Shown piece after piece: positions 36,644 to 45,243 of a DNA stretch of 64,000 bases. The DNA is from Oscillospiraceae bacterium (GTDB lineage: Bacteria > Bacillota > Clostridia > Oscillospirales > Oscillospiraceae), in the NCBI GenBank assembly GCA_030625685.1, contig DAOUQJ010000010.1, positions 56,619 through 120,618 of the forward strand, read 5' to 3'. A model generated the notes under the pieces. The model had not been told where the DNA came from and did not search any database. It saw only the letters and a list, made by a program, of their open reading frames with translations. The first letter of the stretch is position 1; each line of letters opens with the position of its first letter. The translations under genes were made by a program, and so were the position numbers.

Positions 36644-38566
36644 GTGTACAAATATATGACAAGTCCACATGATTTAGGTGCAATCACCATTAAAAATCGA
36701 ATTGTGATGACAGCTGCGAGTTGTTCCCTCTCTGCTGAAGATGGCAGCATGACAGAGAATATGTTGTCATTTTATGAAGTGCGTGCAAAAGCTGGTGTGG
36801 GGTTAATTATCACGGAGATGGTATCCGTATTGGAAGAACATGCAAGGTTATTTCCAAAACAACTGTTTGCTTCTGAAGATCGTCACATTGGTGATTTTGA
36901 GGTATTGGCAGAAAGATTGCATGCGCACGATGCAAAAGTATTTGCACAGTTATTTCATCCAGGACCCAATGCCAGCAAAGCCTTAAATCCAGAAGGGGTG
37001 CTGGCGCCAAGTGACTGGAAAGGAAAAGCACGGGAAATGACACGTGAGGAGATTTATGCTGTTATCAAAGCCTTTGGAGCTGCTGCATATCGCATGAAAC
37101 AAGCAGGAATAGATGGGATAGAGATTCATGCGGGGCATCACTATCTCATTCACCGTTTTTTAAGCCCTGCATTCAATTTTCGCAATGATGAATATGGGGG
37201 AAATTTAGAAAATCGAACAAGACTCTTGCATGAAATTATTGAAGAAGTGAGAAAAACTTGTGGACAAAGTTTTCCGATTATGGTACGCATTTCTGTCGAG
37301 GAGTATATTGAAGAACCTGGATATCATGTAGATGTAGGCATTAAAATTTGTCAAATGCTTGAGGCTTGGGGTGTGGATGCCATTAATGTGACAGCCTCTG
37401 GAACGGCAAGTAAACTCAGTCAAAGTATGGAGCCGATGCCGTACATGCAAGGGTGGCGCAGACACTTGCTGAAAGCGGTGAAACGTGCAGTGTCGATACC
37501 CATTTGTGGAGTCACTATTGTAAGAGACCCCGATTATGCAGAAAAACTTCTTTGTGAAGGAGATACCGATTTTGTGGGTAGTGTACGTGCATTTTTGGCT
37601 GATCCTTTATGGTATGAGAAGGCAGTTACAGGAAGAAAAGAGGAAATCAACCGCTGTATTTCCTGCATGTCTTGTTTAGAAAACTATAACACTGTCGGAC
37701 ACATCAGCTGTGCCATTTGTCCAGAAACAGGATTTGAATACATAAAGAAACCTTTTATGCCAAATGGGAATGGAAGAACCGTGTTGGTTTTGGGGGGAGG
37801 TCCAGCAGGATTATACGCTGCCTATTTGGCATCAAAACGTGGTTTTTTAGTAAAATTATATGAAAAGAAAAGTGTTCTAGGAGGGCAACTTCAGCTGGCA
37901 GGGGCTTCAAAACGAAAAGGAAAAATTCATTGGCTATTGGAGCGTCTTCAAAAACAGATTAAAAGCGCAGAGGTTGAAGTTATCTATGACACAGCACCCA
38001 CAATACATGAAGTACAAAAGCAGAAACCTTATGCTATCATTGATGCAACAGGGGCAAAACCACGGATTCCTAACATTGAGGGGATTGAAAATGCTTATGT
38101 GGCAGAAGAGGTGCTACGTGGAGATGTTCAATTCGAAGAAAAGAGCATTGTTGTTGTGGGATCAGGGATGACAGGTCTAGAAGTAGCTGAATTGCTATCA
38201 GAAAGAGGTAAAGGCAATGCTGTTCTAATATTGGAGCGAGAAGGCAGAGTGGCGCCCAAGATGGGAGGCTCCAACCGAAATATTATGCTTGCAACGCTAG
38301 AAGTCAATCAGGTGATGATATTGCTTAGTCGAACGCTATGTAAAATTGAATCTGAATGTGTTTACTTTTGTGATGCAAAGACAGGTGAGGAGTATATATA
38401 TCCATGTGATGCAGTGATTCTCGCTATGGGTGTTATTCCATCTGAGGCATATGGAAGTGAACTGGAGAGTGTATGTAACACGGTTAAACGAATCGGGGAT
38501 GCAGATGTTGGGAGTAATATTTGGAAAGCAATGCATGATGCAGACGATGCATTAAGAAATTTATGA
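36644..38566 (+). CDS. Old Yellow Enzyme-family NADH:flavin oxidoreductase with FAD/NAD domain
   Basis: This 640-residue, three-part flavoprotein resembles 2,4-dienoyl-CoA reductase, trimethylamine dehydrogenase and the bile-acid enzymes BaiCD/BaiH. An N-terminal FMN TIM barrel (about 1-340) is followed by a 4Fe-4S Cys cluster (CISCMSC...CAIC, about 338-360). FAD- and NAD(P)-binding Rossmann units follow (GGGPAGLYAA about 382; GSGMTGLEVA about 506). I start it at GTG 36644, where AGGAGG is 7 nt upstream. Its substrate, probably an enone or enoyl-CoA, cannot be read. It is a single-gene unit between two terminators. Confidence 0.9.
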   Translation: MYKYMTSPHDLGAITIKNRIVMTAASCSLSAEDGSMTENMLSFYEVRAKAGVGLIITEMVSVLEEHARLFPKQLFASEDRHIGDFEVLAERLHAHDAKVFAQLFHPGPNASKALNPEGVLAPSDWKGKAREMTREEIYAVIKAFGAAAYRMKQAGIDGIEIHAGHHYLIHRFLSPAFNFRNDEYGGNLENRTRLLHEIIEEVRKTCGQSFPIMVRISVEEYIEEPGYHVDVGIKICQMLEAWGVDAINVTASGTASKLSQSMEPMPYMQGWRRHLLKAVKRAVSIPICGVTIVRDPDYAEKLLCEGDTDFVGSVRAFLADPLWYEKAVTGRKEEINRCISCMSCLENYNTVGHISCAICPETGFEYIKKPFMPNGNGRTVLVLGGGPAGLYAAYLASKRGFLVKLYEKKSVLGGQLQLAGASKRKGKIHWLLERLQKQIKSAEVEVIYDTAPTIHEVQKQKPYAIIDATGAKPRIPNIEGIENAYVAEEVLRGDVQFEEKSIVVVGSGMTGLEVAELLSERGKGNAVLILEREGRVAPKMGGSNRNIMLATLEVNQVMILLSRTLCKIESECVYFCDAKTGEEYIYPCDAVILAMGVIPSEAYGSELESVCNTVKRIGDADVGSNIWKAMHDADDALRNL

Positions 38567-38608
38567 TAACAAAAGGCACTAGACAATTGTCTAGTGCCTT
38601 TTGTTATC
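38565..38608. terminator. 44-bp perfect palindrome acting as bidirectional terminator
   Basis: The palindrome begins in the stop codon of the flavoprotein gene (GATAACAAAAGGCACTAG...) and mirrors exactly about the central ATT/GTC region. A-rich and T-rich outer arms allow termination in both directions. It also lies downstream of the minus-strand small gene ending at 38622. Confidence 0.88.
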
Positions 38609-38621
38609 ATTCTTATTGTTG

Positions 38622-38840
38622 TTACGCCTTGCAATACACTGGAGAAATCATATGTTCCAAAGTGACAAGATACCAAGCTTTTCCGTCTGGTTGCGCATCA
38701 CTTTGTTTTGTACAGGAAGCAGAAGGATAGCTATTTTTGATATAAGAAAGTTCGGAAAAGGAAAGGCGAAGTTCTCTCATGGAACGGTCATCACAAAATG
38801 ACTCGAGAAAAAATTGTTCAAATTTTGTGTGATCCAGCAT
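38622..38840 (-). CDS. Small unrecognised protein (72 residues)
   Basis: I do not recognise the family. The gene is supported by a full expression signal set: a TTGACC/TACAAT promoter with 17-bp spacing, GGAGG 10 nt before the ATG, and a bidirectional terminator 14 nt after the stop. The protein is soluble and mixed in charge (FEQFFLESFCDDRSMRELRLSF) with three Cys. No membrane segment or known motif is visible. It is probably a small cytoplasmic protein. Confidence 0.62.
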   Translation of the reverse strand: MLDHTKFEQFFLESFCDDRSMRELRLSFSELSYIKNSYPSASCTKQSDAQPDGKAWYLVTLEHMISPVYCKA

Positions 38841-38878
38841 AAAATAGCATCCTCCAAAAATCGTTCATCTTCTTTGAT

Positions 38879-38907
38879 ATTGTATAGGAATAGAGGAAAA
38901 AGGTCAA
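38879..38907 (-). promoter_or_regulatory. Promoter of the 72-residue gene
   Basis: On the minus strand TTGACC (complement of 38902-38907) and TACAAT (complement of 38879-38884) are spaced 17 bp, just downstream of the proA 3' end. Confidence 0.72.
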
Positions 38908-38948
38908 TATAAATTGATGAAAGAGTAGAGATAAAGTTGCATAAATTT

Positions 38949-40211
38949 TTAGCGAATTTGTCCGTTTCCGCGAATGATGTATTTATAGCTTGTCAGTTCT
39001 TGTAAGCCCATTGGTCCTCTAGCATGTAGTTTTTGAGTAGAAATGCCCATTTCACAACCCAAGCCAAACTCTCCACCGTCAGTAAACCGTGTGGAAGCAT
39101 TGATATACACTGCTGCACTATCAATCGTTCGTGAAAACAAGGTTTGACTTTCAACATTTTCAGCGATGATGGCATCACTGTGACCGCTTGAGTGTGTGTT
39201 GATGTGTGCGATGGCGTCTTGTGTATTGGAGACAATTTTGATGGCTAGAATATAGTCTAAAAATTCAGTATCAAAATCTGTGTCACTCGCTTTTGTACCT
39301 TCAATGGTGGATAATGCACTTTCGTCTAGGCGAAGCTCAACTGGAATATGTCCTGCGTTTTCTCTTTTTGTGACAAGTCGGTCTTTGAGTTGAGATAAAA
39401 AAGTAGGGGCAAGGTCCTCGTGTATAAGGCAAACTTCCATTGCATTGCAAACCGAAGGGCGGCTTGTTTTGGCATTTTCGATAATGGAGAGAGCTTTTTC
39501 AATATCTGCAGATTGATCTACATAGATGTGACAGATCCCAGTGCCAGTTTCAATGCAGGGAACGGTTGCTTCGTTTACACAGGTTTGAATCAAAGAGGCA
39601 CCGCCGCGAGGAATGAGCAAGTCAACAAGACCTCTGGCAGTCATCAGTGTTTTGGCACTATCGCGTGAGGTATCATGCACCAAACTGATGAGTTCAACTG
39701 GAAGGTTGTGCTGTTTGAGTCCCATCTGGAGAGCAGAAACGATGGCTGCATTGGAGCGATAGGATTCCTTTCCCCCGCGAAGGACACAAACATTGCCACT
39801 TTTAAAGGCAAGACAGCCAGCATCTGAAGTTACATTTGGTCTGCTTTCATAAATGATGGCAATGAGACCTAAGGCGGTTGACGTTTTTTCGACTACGAGT
39901 CCATTTGGCAGGCTGTGTGTGCTGAGTACTCGTCCAGTTGGATCATCTAAATCCGCAACAGAACGCATGCCACTTGCCATATCGGCAATGCGTTCTTTGG
40001 TGAGTGTTAATCGGTCAATCATGACTGCAGAAATATGTTCTTTTGCTGCATCTACATCCAGTGCATTGGCTTGCAAAATTTCTTCTGTTTGTGCAAGCAA
40101 GCAATCTGCCATAGTGTTTATAATTTCTGCTTTTTGTGTGGCAGTTAGTGACCACATTATAGTTTTGCAAGCATTGGCTTGTTTTAATAAATCAATTGTT
40201 TGCTGGCTCAT
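38949..40211 (-). CDS. proA: Glutamate-5-semialdehyde dehydrogenase (gamma-glutamyl phosphate reductase)
   Basis: It reduces gamma-glutamyl phosphate to glutamate-5-semialdehyde in proline synthesis. This aldehyde dehydrogenase-fold protein has the catalytic-Cys region SRPSVCNAMEVCL and family motifs IYESRPNVTSDAG and LIPRGGASLI. I start it at 40211 (MSQQTIDLL), with AAGGAG 8 nt upstream; a frame to 40235 adds only leader sequence. The 420 residues match. It overlaps proB by 4 nt. proC is not in the window. Confidence 0.96.
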   Translation of the reverse strand: MSQQTIDLLKQANACKTIMWSLTATQKAEIINTMADCLLAQTEEILQANALDVDAAKEHISAVMIDRLTLTKERIADMASGMRSVADLDDPTGRVLSTHSLPNGLVVEKTSTALGLIAIIYESRPNVTSDAGCLAFKSGNVCVLRGGKESYRSNAAIVSALQMGLKQHNLPVELISLVHDTSRDSAKTLMTARGLVDLLIPRGGASLIQTCVNEATVPCIETGTGICHIYVDQSADIEKALSIIENAKTSRPSVCNAMEVCLIHEDLAPTFLSQLKDRLVTKRENAGHIPVELRLDESALSTIEGTKASDTDFDTEFLDYILAIKIVSNTQDAIAHINTHSSGHSDAIIAENVESQTLFSRTIDSAAVYINASTRFTDGGEFGLGCEMGISTQKLHARGPMGLQELTSYKYIIRGNGQIR

Positions 40212-40996
40212 ATTGTTTTCTCCTTTTTCGCCCAAAATTTACTGCCGACACTATCCTCGTTCATAATATCATAAAGTAAGTGTGGAAATGCTCCATTTGC
40301 TATTACCATATCGCAGGATGCATTCATGCAGATATCAGCAGCTTTGAGTTTGGTTGACATACCACCTGTTCCAAACTGCGTGCTAGAGCCACCTGCAAGA
40401 GCTAAGATATCGTCACTGAGTTCATGAATATCTGAGACGAGAGTGGCTGTAGGGTTAGAGTGTGGGTCGGCAGTGTAGAGCCCATTGATATCTGAGAGCA
40501 ATATCAGTAGATTTGCACCAATACTCTTCGCAACTACAGCAGCAAGTGTATCGTTATCACCGAACACGATTTCTTCTGTTGCGATGGTGTCATTTTCATT
40601 GATGATGGGAAGAACATGTAAATCCAAAAGCCGTTCGATCGTATTTTGGAAGTTCATAAAACGGTCTTCCTGTTGAAGATCCATGCCAGTCAGCAGAATT
40701 TGTGCTACGGTGTGGTTATATTCTCCGAATAATCTATCATAAGTATACATAAGTTCACATTGACCAACGGCTGCGACAGCTTGTTTTGTGGGGATATCAG
40801 TTGGTCGATTATTCATGGCAAGTTTGCCAACGCCCATGGCAATCGCGCCTGAGGAGACCATGATAACTTCGTGGCCTGCATTTTTAAGGTCGCTGAGCAC
40901 TTGACATAAAGTCTGAATGCGACGCAAGTTTAATAGTCCTGACGGGTGAGTCAGAGTAGAGGTTCCAAGTTTGACGACAATGCGTTTTGATGACAA
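40208..40996 (-). CDS. proB: Glutamate 5-kinase
   Basis: It phosphorylates glutamate to gamma-glutamyl phosphate. This amino-acid kinase fold protein (262 residues) begins SSKRIVVKLGTSTLT and contains VSSGAIAMGVGKL, NENDTIATEEI and GTGGMSTKLKAA. It lacks the C-terminal PUA domain found in longer homologues, as in several Bacillota. The start is TTG at 40996 because AAAGGAGG is 7 nt upstream; an ATG at 41071 lies inside the promoter. A 4-nt overlap couples it to proA. Confidence 0.95.
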   Translation of the reverse strand: MSSKRIVVKLGTSTLTHPSGLLNLRRIQTLCQVLSDLKNAGHEVIMVSSGAIAMGVGKLAMNNRPTDIPTKQAVAAVGQCELMYTYDRLFGEYNHTVAQILLTGMDLQQEDRFMNFQNTIERLLDLHVLPIINENDTIATEEIVFGDNDTLAAVVAKSIGANLLILLSDINGLYTADPHSNPTATLVSDIHELSDDILALAGGSSTQFGTGGMSTKLKAADICMNASCDMVIANGAFPHLLYDIMNEDSVGSKFWAKKEKTI

Positions 40997-41053
40997 AATA
41001 AGCCCTCCTTTATTGTATCTTGGAGAGAGCAAAATTCTTTTACTCATTACATC

Positions 41054-41082
41054 ATTATAGAGTACGGGCAAGTATGTGTCAA
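41054..41082 (-). promoter_or_regulatory. Consensus promoter of proBA
   Basis: On the minus strand a perfect TTGACA (complement of 41077-41082) and a perfect TATAAT (complement of 41054-41059) are spaced 17 bp. The leader is about 50 nt. I saw no T-box features. Confidence 0.9.
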
Positions 41083-41097
41083 CGAAAAGGGAAAGAA

Positions 41098-41133
41098 GAA
41101 AAAGCCCCTTTCGACAAGCGAAAGGGGCTTTTG
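41098..41133 (-). terminator. Terminator of thlA
   Basis: AAAGCCCCTTTCG (41101-41113) and CGAAAGGGGCTTT (41119-41131) form a 13-bp stem. The A-run to its left becomes the U-run of the minus-strand transcript. Confidence 0.9.
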
Positions 41134-41154
41134 AATGTAGAAAGAAATAGTGGA

Positions 41155-42366
41155 TTAGTTGAAGTCGCGGCTAAATAGACCAGCCATAGCAGGACCACTA
41201 CCAACACACATAGAAGCGCCGCCAAGTTTGTGGCCTTCACGTTTCATTTCATGTAGTAGGGAAACAACTACACGAAGACCTGTACAACCAACTGGGTGAC
41301 CAAGAGAGATACCAGAACCGTTGACATTGATGTTGTCTTTGCTCATGGTGATGCCTTCGTCTTGTTTCATTTTGCGTTCACAGCCAAGGAATTGTGCTGC
41401 AAATGCTTCGTTGATTTCCCAGTAATCGATTTCGTCATATGTTAGTCCAGCAGCTTTTAGACATTTTGGAATAGCTACAGCAGGACCAATACCCATAACA
41501 CGAGCTTCTACACCTGCGCTACAGATGTGAACAATTTTAGCAAGTGGTTCTAGACCAAGTTCTTTTGCTTTTTCAGCAGACATTACGATAGCAGCAGCAG
41601 CAGCATCGTTAACACCAGAAGCGTTAGCAGCAGTAACTACGCCACCGTCTTTTTTGAATGCAGGTTTTAGGCCAGAAATGGATTCAACTGTGCAATCACG
41701 GATTGGATGTTCGTCTGTAGTGATGACTTTGTCGCCTTTTCTTGTTTTAAGAACAACAGGAACAATTTCTTCATCGAATTTGCCAGCGTCGATAGCTGCA
41801 CAAGCACGTTGGTGACTTCTTGCTGCAAGTTCATCACATTCTTCACGAGTGATGCCATACATTTCAGCAACGTTTTCAGCAGTCATACCCATGTGTCCAG
41901 GGGTCAATTCGTCGAATAGACCATCGTGAAGCATGGAGTCGAAAATTTTGCTTTCGCCCATACGGTAACCCATACGTGCTTTTTCTAGCATATAAGGTGC
42001 ATTTGTCATGCTTTCAACACCAATAGCGATGCCGATATCAGATTTGCCTAGTGCAATGTCGTTAGCAACGATTTCAAGTGCACGCAAACCAGATGCACAG
42101 TTTTGGTTTACACTAACAGCGGAGCTGCTGTCTGGAAGACCAATTCTCATAGCAACTTGGCGAGCAGGCAAAGAGCCTTGCAAACCTGTGTACAATTCGC
42201 CCATTACTGCAGCATCAATGAGTTTTGGATCAATGCCTGCACGTTTGATAGCTTCTGCACCTGCTGTCATAGCTAGTGTACGAGCGTTGACATCTTTAAA
42301 TTGACCGAGCATTTTGCCGATTGGTGTACGGCAAGCGCTGACGATTACTACGTCTCTTGGATTCAT
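41155..42366 (-). CDS. thlA: Acetyl-CoA acetyltransferase (thiolase)
   Basis: It condenses two acetyl-CoA to acetoacetyl-CoA, feeding hbd and crt. The acylated Cys is in VNQNCASGL (residue 90), with NEAFAAQF, GISLGHPVGCTG and CVGSGPAMAG (Cys near 387) completing the active site. I start it at 42366 (MNPRDVVIVSACRTP), with AGGAGG 7 nt upstream. The 403-residue length is slightly longer than the usual 392-394. It is monocistronic with a strong promoter and lies divergent to a LuxR-type regulator. Confidence 0.96.
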   Translation of the reverse strand: MNPRDVVIVSACRTPIGKMLGQFKDVNARTLAMTAGAEAIKRAGIDPKLIDAAVMGELYTGLQGSLPARQVAMRIGLPDSSSAVSVNQNCASGLRALEIVANDIALGKSDIGIAIGVESMTNAPYMLEKARMGYRMGESKIFDSMLHDGLFDELTPGHMGMTAENVAEMYGITREECDELAARSHQRACAAIDAGKFDEEIVPVVLKTRKGDKVITTDEHPIRDCTVESISGLKPAFKKDGGVVTAANASGVNDAAAAAIVMSAEKAKELGLEPLAKIVHICSAGVEARVMGIGPAVAIPKCLKAAGLTYDEIDYWEINEAFAAQFLGCERKMKQDEGITMSKDNINVNGSGISLGHPVGCTGLRVVVSLLHEMKREGHKLGGASMCVGSGPAMAGLFSRDFN

Positions 42367-42439
42367 AAATAAGCCTCCTGTATTGCATTTCATTTAAAAT
42401 ACGACATAATTATGCCATATTCATAAACATATACAATTA

Positions 42440-42467
42440 ATTATACACCACTTTTGACACATGTCAA
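42440..42467 (-). promoter_or_regulatory. thlA promoter with overlapping inverted repeat
   Basis: On the minus strand TTGACA (complement of 42462-42467) and TATAAT (complement of 42440-42445) are spaced 16 bp. The -35 is half of an inverted repeat, TTGACA/TGTCAA (42454-42467) with a 2-nt centre, a plausible operator. A second palindrome, CATAATTATG, lies in the leader near 42405. Confidence 0.8.
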
Positions 42468-42570
42468 GACAATCCTAGCAAGGGAGAAGTAATAAAATAG
42501 ACTTGTTTTTTTTTTGATCCAGTGTACAATAATAGTGTTAATTATCTGAACAAAGAGTAGGGGGATAGGA

Positions 42571-43734
42571 ATGCCGAAGATACCGCAAAAATGGCAAAAA
42601 GCCGCATTGGTTTTTGCGCTTGATATTGCGCAGGAAAGAGAACATTTTCCGAAGAAAGTTCTCTCCCTTCTTGATAAGCATTTCGGGTTTTCTAGAAGCA
42701 TTTTTTTTCCTTATGGTGATATGCAAGAAGCGAAACAAGGATTTGCGCTCAAACATTATATTGCATATGGCATACCACATGGTCCAATGCAGGCATATAA
42801 AACACGAGTATTTCGTGATGATATTTTTCATCATAAAAGCCTGTCTCCCCATTTGAAGCGGAATAGAGTGGTATTTACGGATGATATTATGCCGTTTCTT
42901 GAATACGAAAAAACGCCATATGGCATTCATATGCTTGCAATGGATATGTATTATCAGGCTTGTATATATTTATTTGCTGGTGATCGCGTGGTGGCAAGTG
43001 TGGCACTATTGCGCTCGAAAGAGGAAGGTGCATTTCAAGAAGAAGAGCGATTGTTGTTAGATTATCTGTGCAAATTGTTGGAAGGAAGTTATCAACAATT
43101 TTTATTGCAAACTGGTGAAGCTAAGGTGCTCGATGATTTTCATTTGTTTTTTGAAGATATGAACCTGGGTGCTACAATGCTCAATCAAGAACTTACTGTT
43201 GTACAAGCAAATAGTAGAGCAAAAGAAATAGGCAATATATACTGGGAACAACTACGCAATACAGGTGGACGATTTTTAAGAAGTTCAGATCAAGTAGAAC
43301 AGCGATATCAATTCGTGCAAGCCATGGTAAATGAAATCAGTGAGCTGATTTTGACAAAACATAACCTTGCAGGGGATAACGATTTGTTGTTGCCTTGTGT
43401 GGGAGGCGAAATCCATTTTCAGCATTCTTCATTTTTGTCTGCAAGTGTGACGGGAGCAATTCAGACTTGGCATATTTTGACGATGAAGTACAAGTCCAAA
43501 CAGTTGCCACAAGATCTAGGAGGGCCATACAACAGCTTAACACAGCAAGAAAGACGCATCACATATTATTTAGCAACAGGAATGAAAAACGAAGATATCG
43601 CACAAGAATTACACATTAGTATTTATACTGTGCGAACGCATATTGCAAACATATACAAGAAGTTTGAAGTTAGCAATAAAGTGGATTTGCTTATGGCAAT
43701 GCAACCTTATTTGCAAAAAATCAACGAGAATTAA
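42571..43734 (+). CDS. LuxR-type (GerE HTH) transcriptional regulator
   Basis: The 387-residue protein has a C-terminal GerE/LuxR helix-turn-helix (about 322-382: LTQQERRITYYLATGMKNEDIAQELHIS...). Its large N-terminal part (about 1-180) looks like a GAF-type sensory region, followed by a short PAS-like segment (NLGATMLNQELTVVQANS). No phosphoacceptor domain is visible. AGGGGG precedes the ATG. A promoter TTGTTT-16-TACAAT lies about 42503-42530. Being divergent to thlA, it may control that gene, but this is inferred from position only. Confidence 0.85.
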   Translation: MPKIPQKWQKAALVFALDIAQEREHFPKKVLSLLDKHFGFSRSIFFPYGDMQEAKQGFALKHYIAYGIPHGPMQAYKTRVFRDDIFHHKSLSPHLKRNRVVFTDDIMPFLEYEKTPYGIHMLAMDMYYQACIYLFAGDRVVASVALLRSKEEGAFQEEERLLLDYLCKLLEGSYQQFLLQTGEAKVLDDFHLFFEDMNLGATMLNQELTVVQANSRAKEIGNIYWEQLRNTGGRFLRSSDQVEQRYQFVQAMVNEISELILTKHNLAGDNDLLLPCVGGEIHFQHSSFLSASVTGAIQTWHILTMKYKSKQLPQDLGGPYNSLTQQERRITYYLATGMKNEDIAQELHISIYTVRTHIANIYKKFEVSNKVDLLMAMQPYLQKINEN

Positions 43735-43772
43735 ACCATTTTCTCTTTGCTCACAGGAGAAAATGGTTTTTG
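43734..43772 (+). terminator. Terminator of the LuxR-type regulator gene
   Basis: AACCATTTTCTC (43734-43745) pairs with GAGAAAATGGTT (43757-43768) and is followed by TTTT. Confidence 0.9.
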
Positions 43773-43792
43773 ATTGATTTTGACCATATATA

Positions 43793-43821
43793 TTGACAAA
43801 TAGGCATTTTTAAGGTATTAT
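43793..43821 (+). promoter_or_regulatory. Promoter of tRNA-Val
   Basis: TTGACA (43793-43798) and TATTAT (43816-43821) are spaced 17 bp, 31 nt before the mature tRNA 5' end. Confidence 0.85.
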
Positions 43822-43852
43822 TTGTTTGTTCTTGCCAAGAGAAAATATTGAC

Positions 43853-43928
43853 GGACGATTAGCGCAGCTGGTAGCGCATCCGCTTGACGTGCGGGAGGTC
43901 ACAGGTTCAAGTCCTGTATCGTCCACCA
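43853..43928 (+). tRNA. tRNA-Val (anticodon GAC), integration site of the island
   Basis: A full cloverleaf folds from the sequence. The acceptor is GGACGAT/ATCGTCC, the D stem GCGC/GCGC around AGCTGGTA, the anticodon stem TCCGC/GCGGG with loop TTGACGT (anticodon GAC), and the T arm ACAGG-TTCAAGT-CCTGT. CCA is encoded (43926-43928). The 3' portion from 43906 is duplicated at 58666, marking integration of a mobile element that leaves the tRNA intact. Confidence 0.97.
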
Positions 43929-43929
43929 T
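43906..43929 (+). other. attL: left copy of the tRNA 3'-end repeat
   Basis: These 24 bp, from the T loop (TTCAAGTCCTG) through CCAT, are identical to 58666-58689. Similarity continues for a further 32 bp with four mismatches, covering the tRNA terminator. This is the left boundary of the island; the tRNA gene is reconstituted by the element. Confidence 0.92.
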
Positions 43930-43936
43930 AAAGAAA

Positions 43937-43968
43937 CCCTGTAACTACAATGGTTACAGGGCTTTTTT
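43937..43968 (+). terminator. Terminator after tRNA-Val (island copy)
   Basis: CCCTGTAAC (43937-43945) pairs with GTTACAGGG (43953-43961), followed by CTTTTTT. A near-identical hairpin follows attR at 58696-58722. Confidence 0.9.
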
Positions 43969-43983
43969 GCGTTCAGTTTTAAG

Positions 43984-44008
43984 TTTTTACCCTTTAATTG
44001 ACCCTTTA
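43984..44008 (+). repeat. Candidate left arm-type integrase binding sites
   Basis: TTTTTACCCTTTA (43984-43996) and TTGACCCTT (43998-44006) recur near the right end at 58538-58550 and 58528-58536. Repeated short motifs inside both ends of an element suit integrase arm-site binding. The left copy overlaps the int stop codon. Confidence 0.45.
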
Positions 44009-45184
44009 CAGGTTTAGAACACTGTTAATGAAGCCTTGCATGCGTTGTGCACTATCCTGTTTCATTTGTTCTGTAACGTGGCCGTAAACATCAAGAGTAA
44101 ATGCAGCAGTAGCATGTCCTAAGTTTTCTTGCACTGTTTTGATATCGTCACCAGAGCGAATGGCAGCCACAGCATAAGAGTGGCGCAGATCATGAAAACG
44201 AACAGAAGGGCAATCGATTTTGTTTACTGCACGTTTAAAACTATCGTATACTGTTCGATAGGAAAGATACTGACCTATTTCGTTTGGAAACACTAAGCCA
44301 TTCTCTTCCCATACGTCGCCTGCATTTAGGCGGTTTTCTTCTTGTTTCTCTTTGTGGGCTCTTAATAAATCAATTACCCATGGTGCTATTGTAATAGTCC
44401 GTGGTTTATCATTCTTTGGTGGTGCAAAATAAAACGTGCCACCTTTTTTTTGCTCTTTTTTAAGCTGCTTATCTATTCGCATGGTGCCGTTATTTAAATT
44501 TACGCAGTCCCACATTAAGCCAAGTATTTCACCTTCACGTATTCCAGTGAATAGGGCAACAGTAAAAAGGGTTTCAAAGCGGTGCCCCTTTATTTCTTGC
44601 AAAAAGGCAGTTATTTGTTGTTCATCAAGAGGTTTTATTTCTTTTCGAATAATCCTTGGAAGAGTGCAAGCTTCGGAGGGGTTAAAACGAAGATATCCGA
44701 TAGCTACGGCTTGTTGCAGTGCCTTGTGAAATATACCATGAATATTTTTAATGCTCTTAGGGGAAAGTGGGGGTTTCCCGTCTCGATCTTTACCAAGGCT
44801 ATTATAAAATTTTTGGATGGTATGGGTATCTAGTGTATCTAATCGCACAGCACCAAGTGACGGTTTAATATACAGGCGTATTTGTTGAGAGTAAAGAAAA
44901 GCGGTGGAAGGCTTTATTCCACCAAGATATTCTGCTTCCCATATTTCTAGCCACTTAGACACTGACATTTTGGTAGGTTCAGTATAGGTTCCTTCATCAA
45001 TTGAAGTTGTGGCCTGTTGTAACTTCTTTCTTACTTCAGCTTGAGTTTTGCCATAAACAGATTTTTGCACTTGTTTTCCTGTGCCGGGATCATTCCCGAA
45101 GGTATAGCGAGCTTCCCAACGACCATCCGAGCGTTTACGGATAGAGCCGCCGCCTTGTGCGTTTCTTGTTGCTTTACGTGGCAC
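44006..45184 (-). CDS. int: Tyrosine-type site-specific integrase
   Basis: It recombines the island with the tRNA-Val attachment site. The 392-residue protein has an N-terminal arm-binding region (GSIRKRSDGRWEARYTFG), a SAM-like core-binding domain and a C-terminal catalytic domain. The Arg is in TGIREGEILGL, the HxxR in HDLRHSYA and the tyrosine in FTLDVYGHV. The start is GTG at 45184 with AAAGGAGG 8 nt upstream. The gene reads toward the tRNA end of the element, as is usual. Confidence 0.96.
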   Translation of the reverse strand: MPRKATRNAQGGGSIRKRSDGRWEARYTFGNDPGTGKQVQKSVYGKTQAEVRKKLQQATTSIDEGTYTEPTKMSVSKWLEIWEAEYLGGIKPSTAFLYSQQIRLYIKPSLGAVRLDTLDTHTIQKFYNSLGKDRDGKPPLSPKSIKNIHGIFHKALQQAVAIGYLRFNPSEACTLPRIIRKEIKPLDEQQITAFLQEIKGHRFETLFTVALFTGIREGEILGLMWDCVNLNNGTMRIDKQLKKEQKKGGTFYFAPPKNDKPRTITIAPWVIDLLRAHKEKQEENRLNAGDVWEENGLVFPNEIGQYLSYRTVYDSFKRAVNKIDCPSVRFHDLRHSYAVAAIRSGDDIKTVQENLGHATAAFTLDVYGHVTEQMKQDSAQRMQGFINSVLNL

Positions 45185-45243
45185 CTTAAGAACCTCCTTT
45201 CAATTGAAGCGAAATACAAAGATATTAATTATATTGCAGAAGA

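Noticed and set aside
40997..41071. ATG start of proB at 41071
   Set aside because: It lies inside the TTGACA/TATAAT promoter; the TTG at 40996 has AAAGGAGG at the right distance and matches family length.
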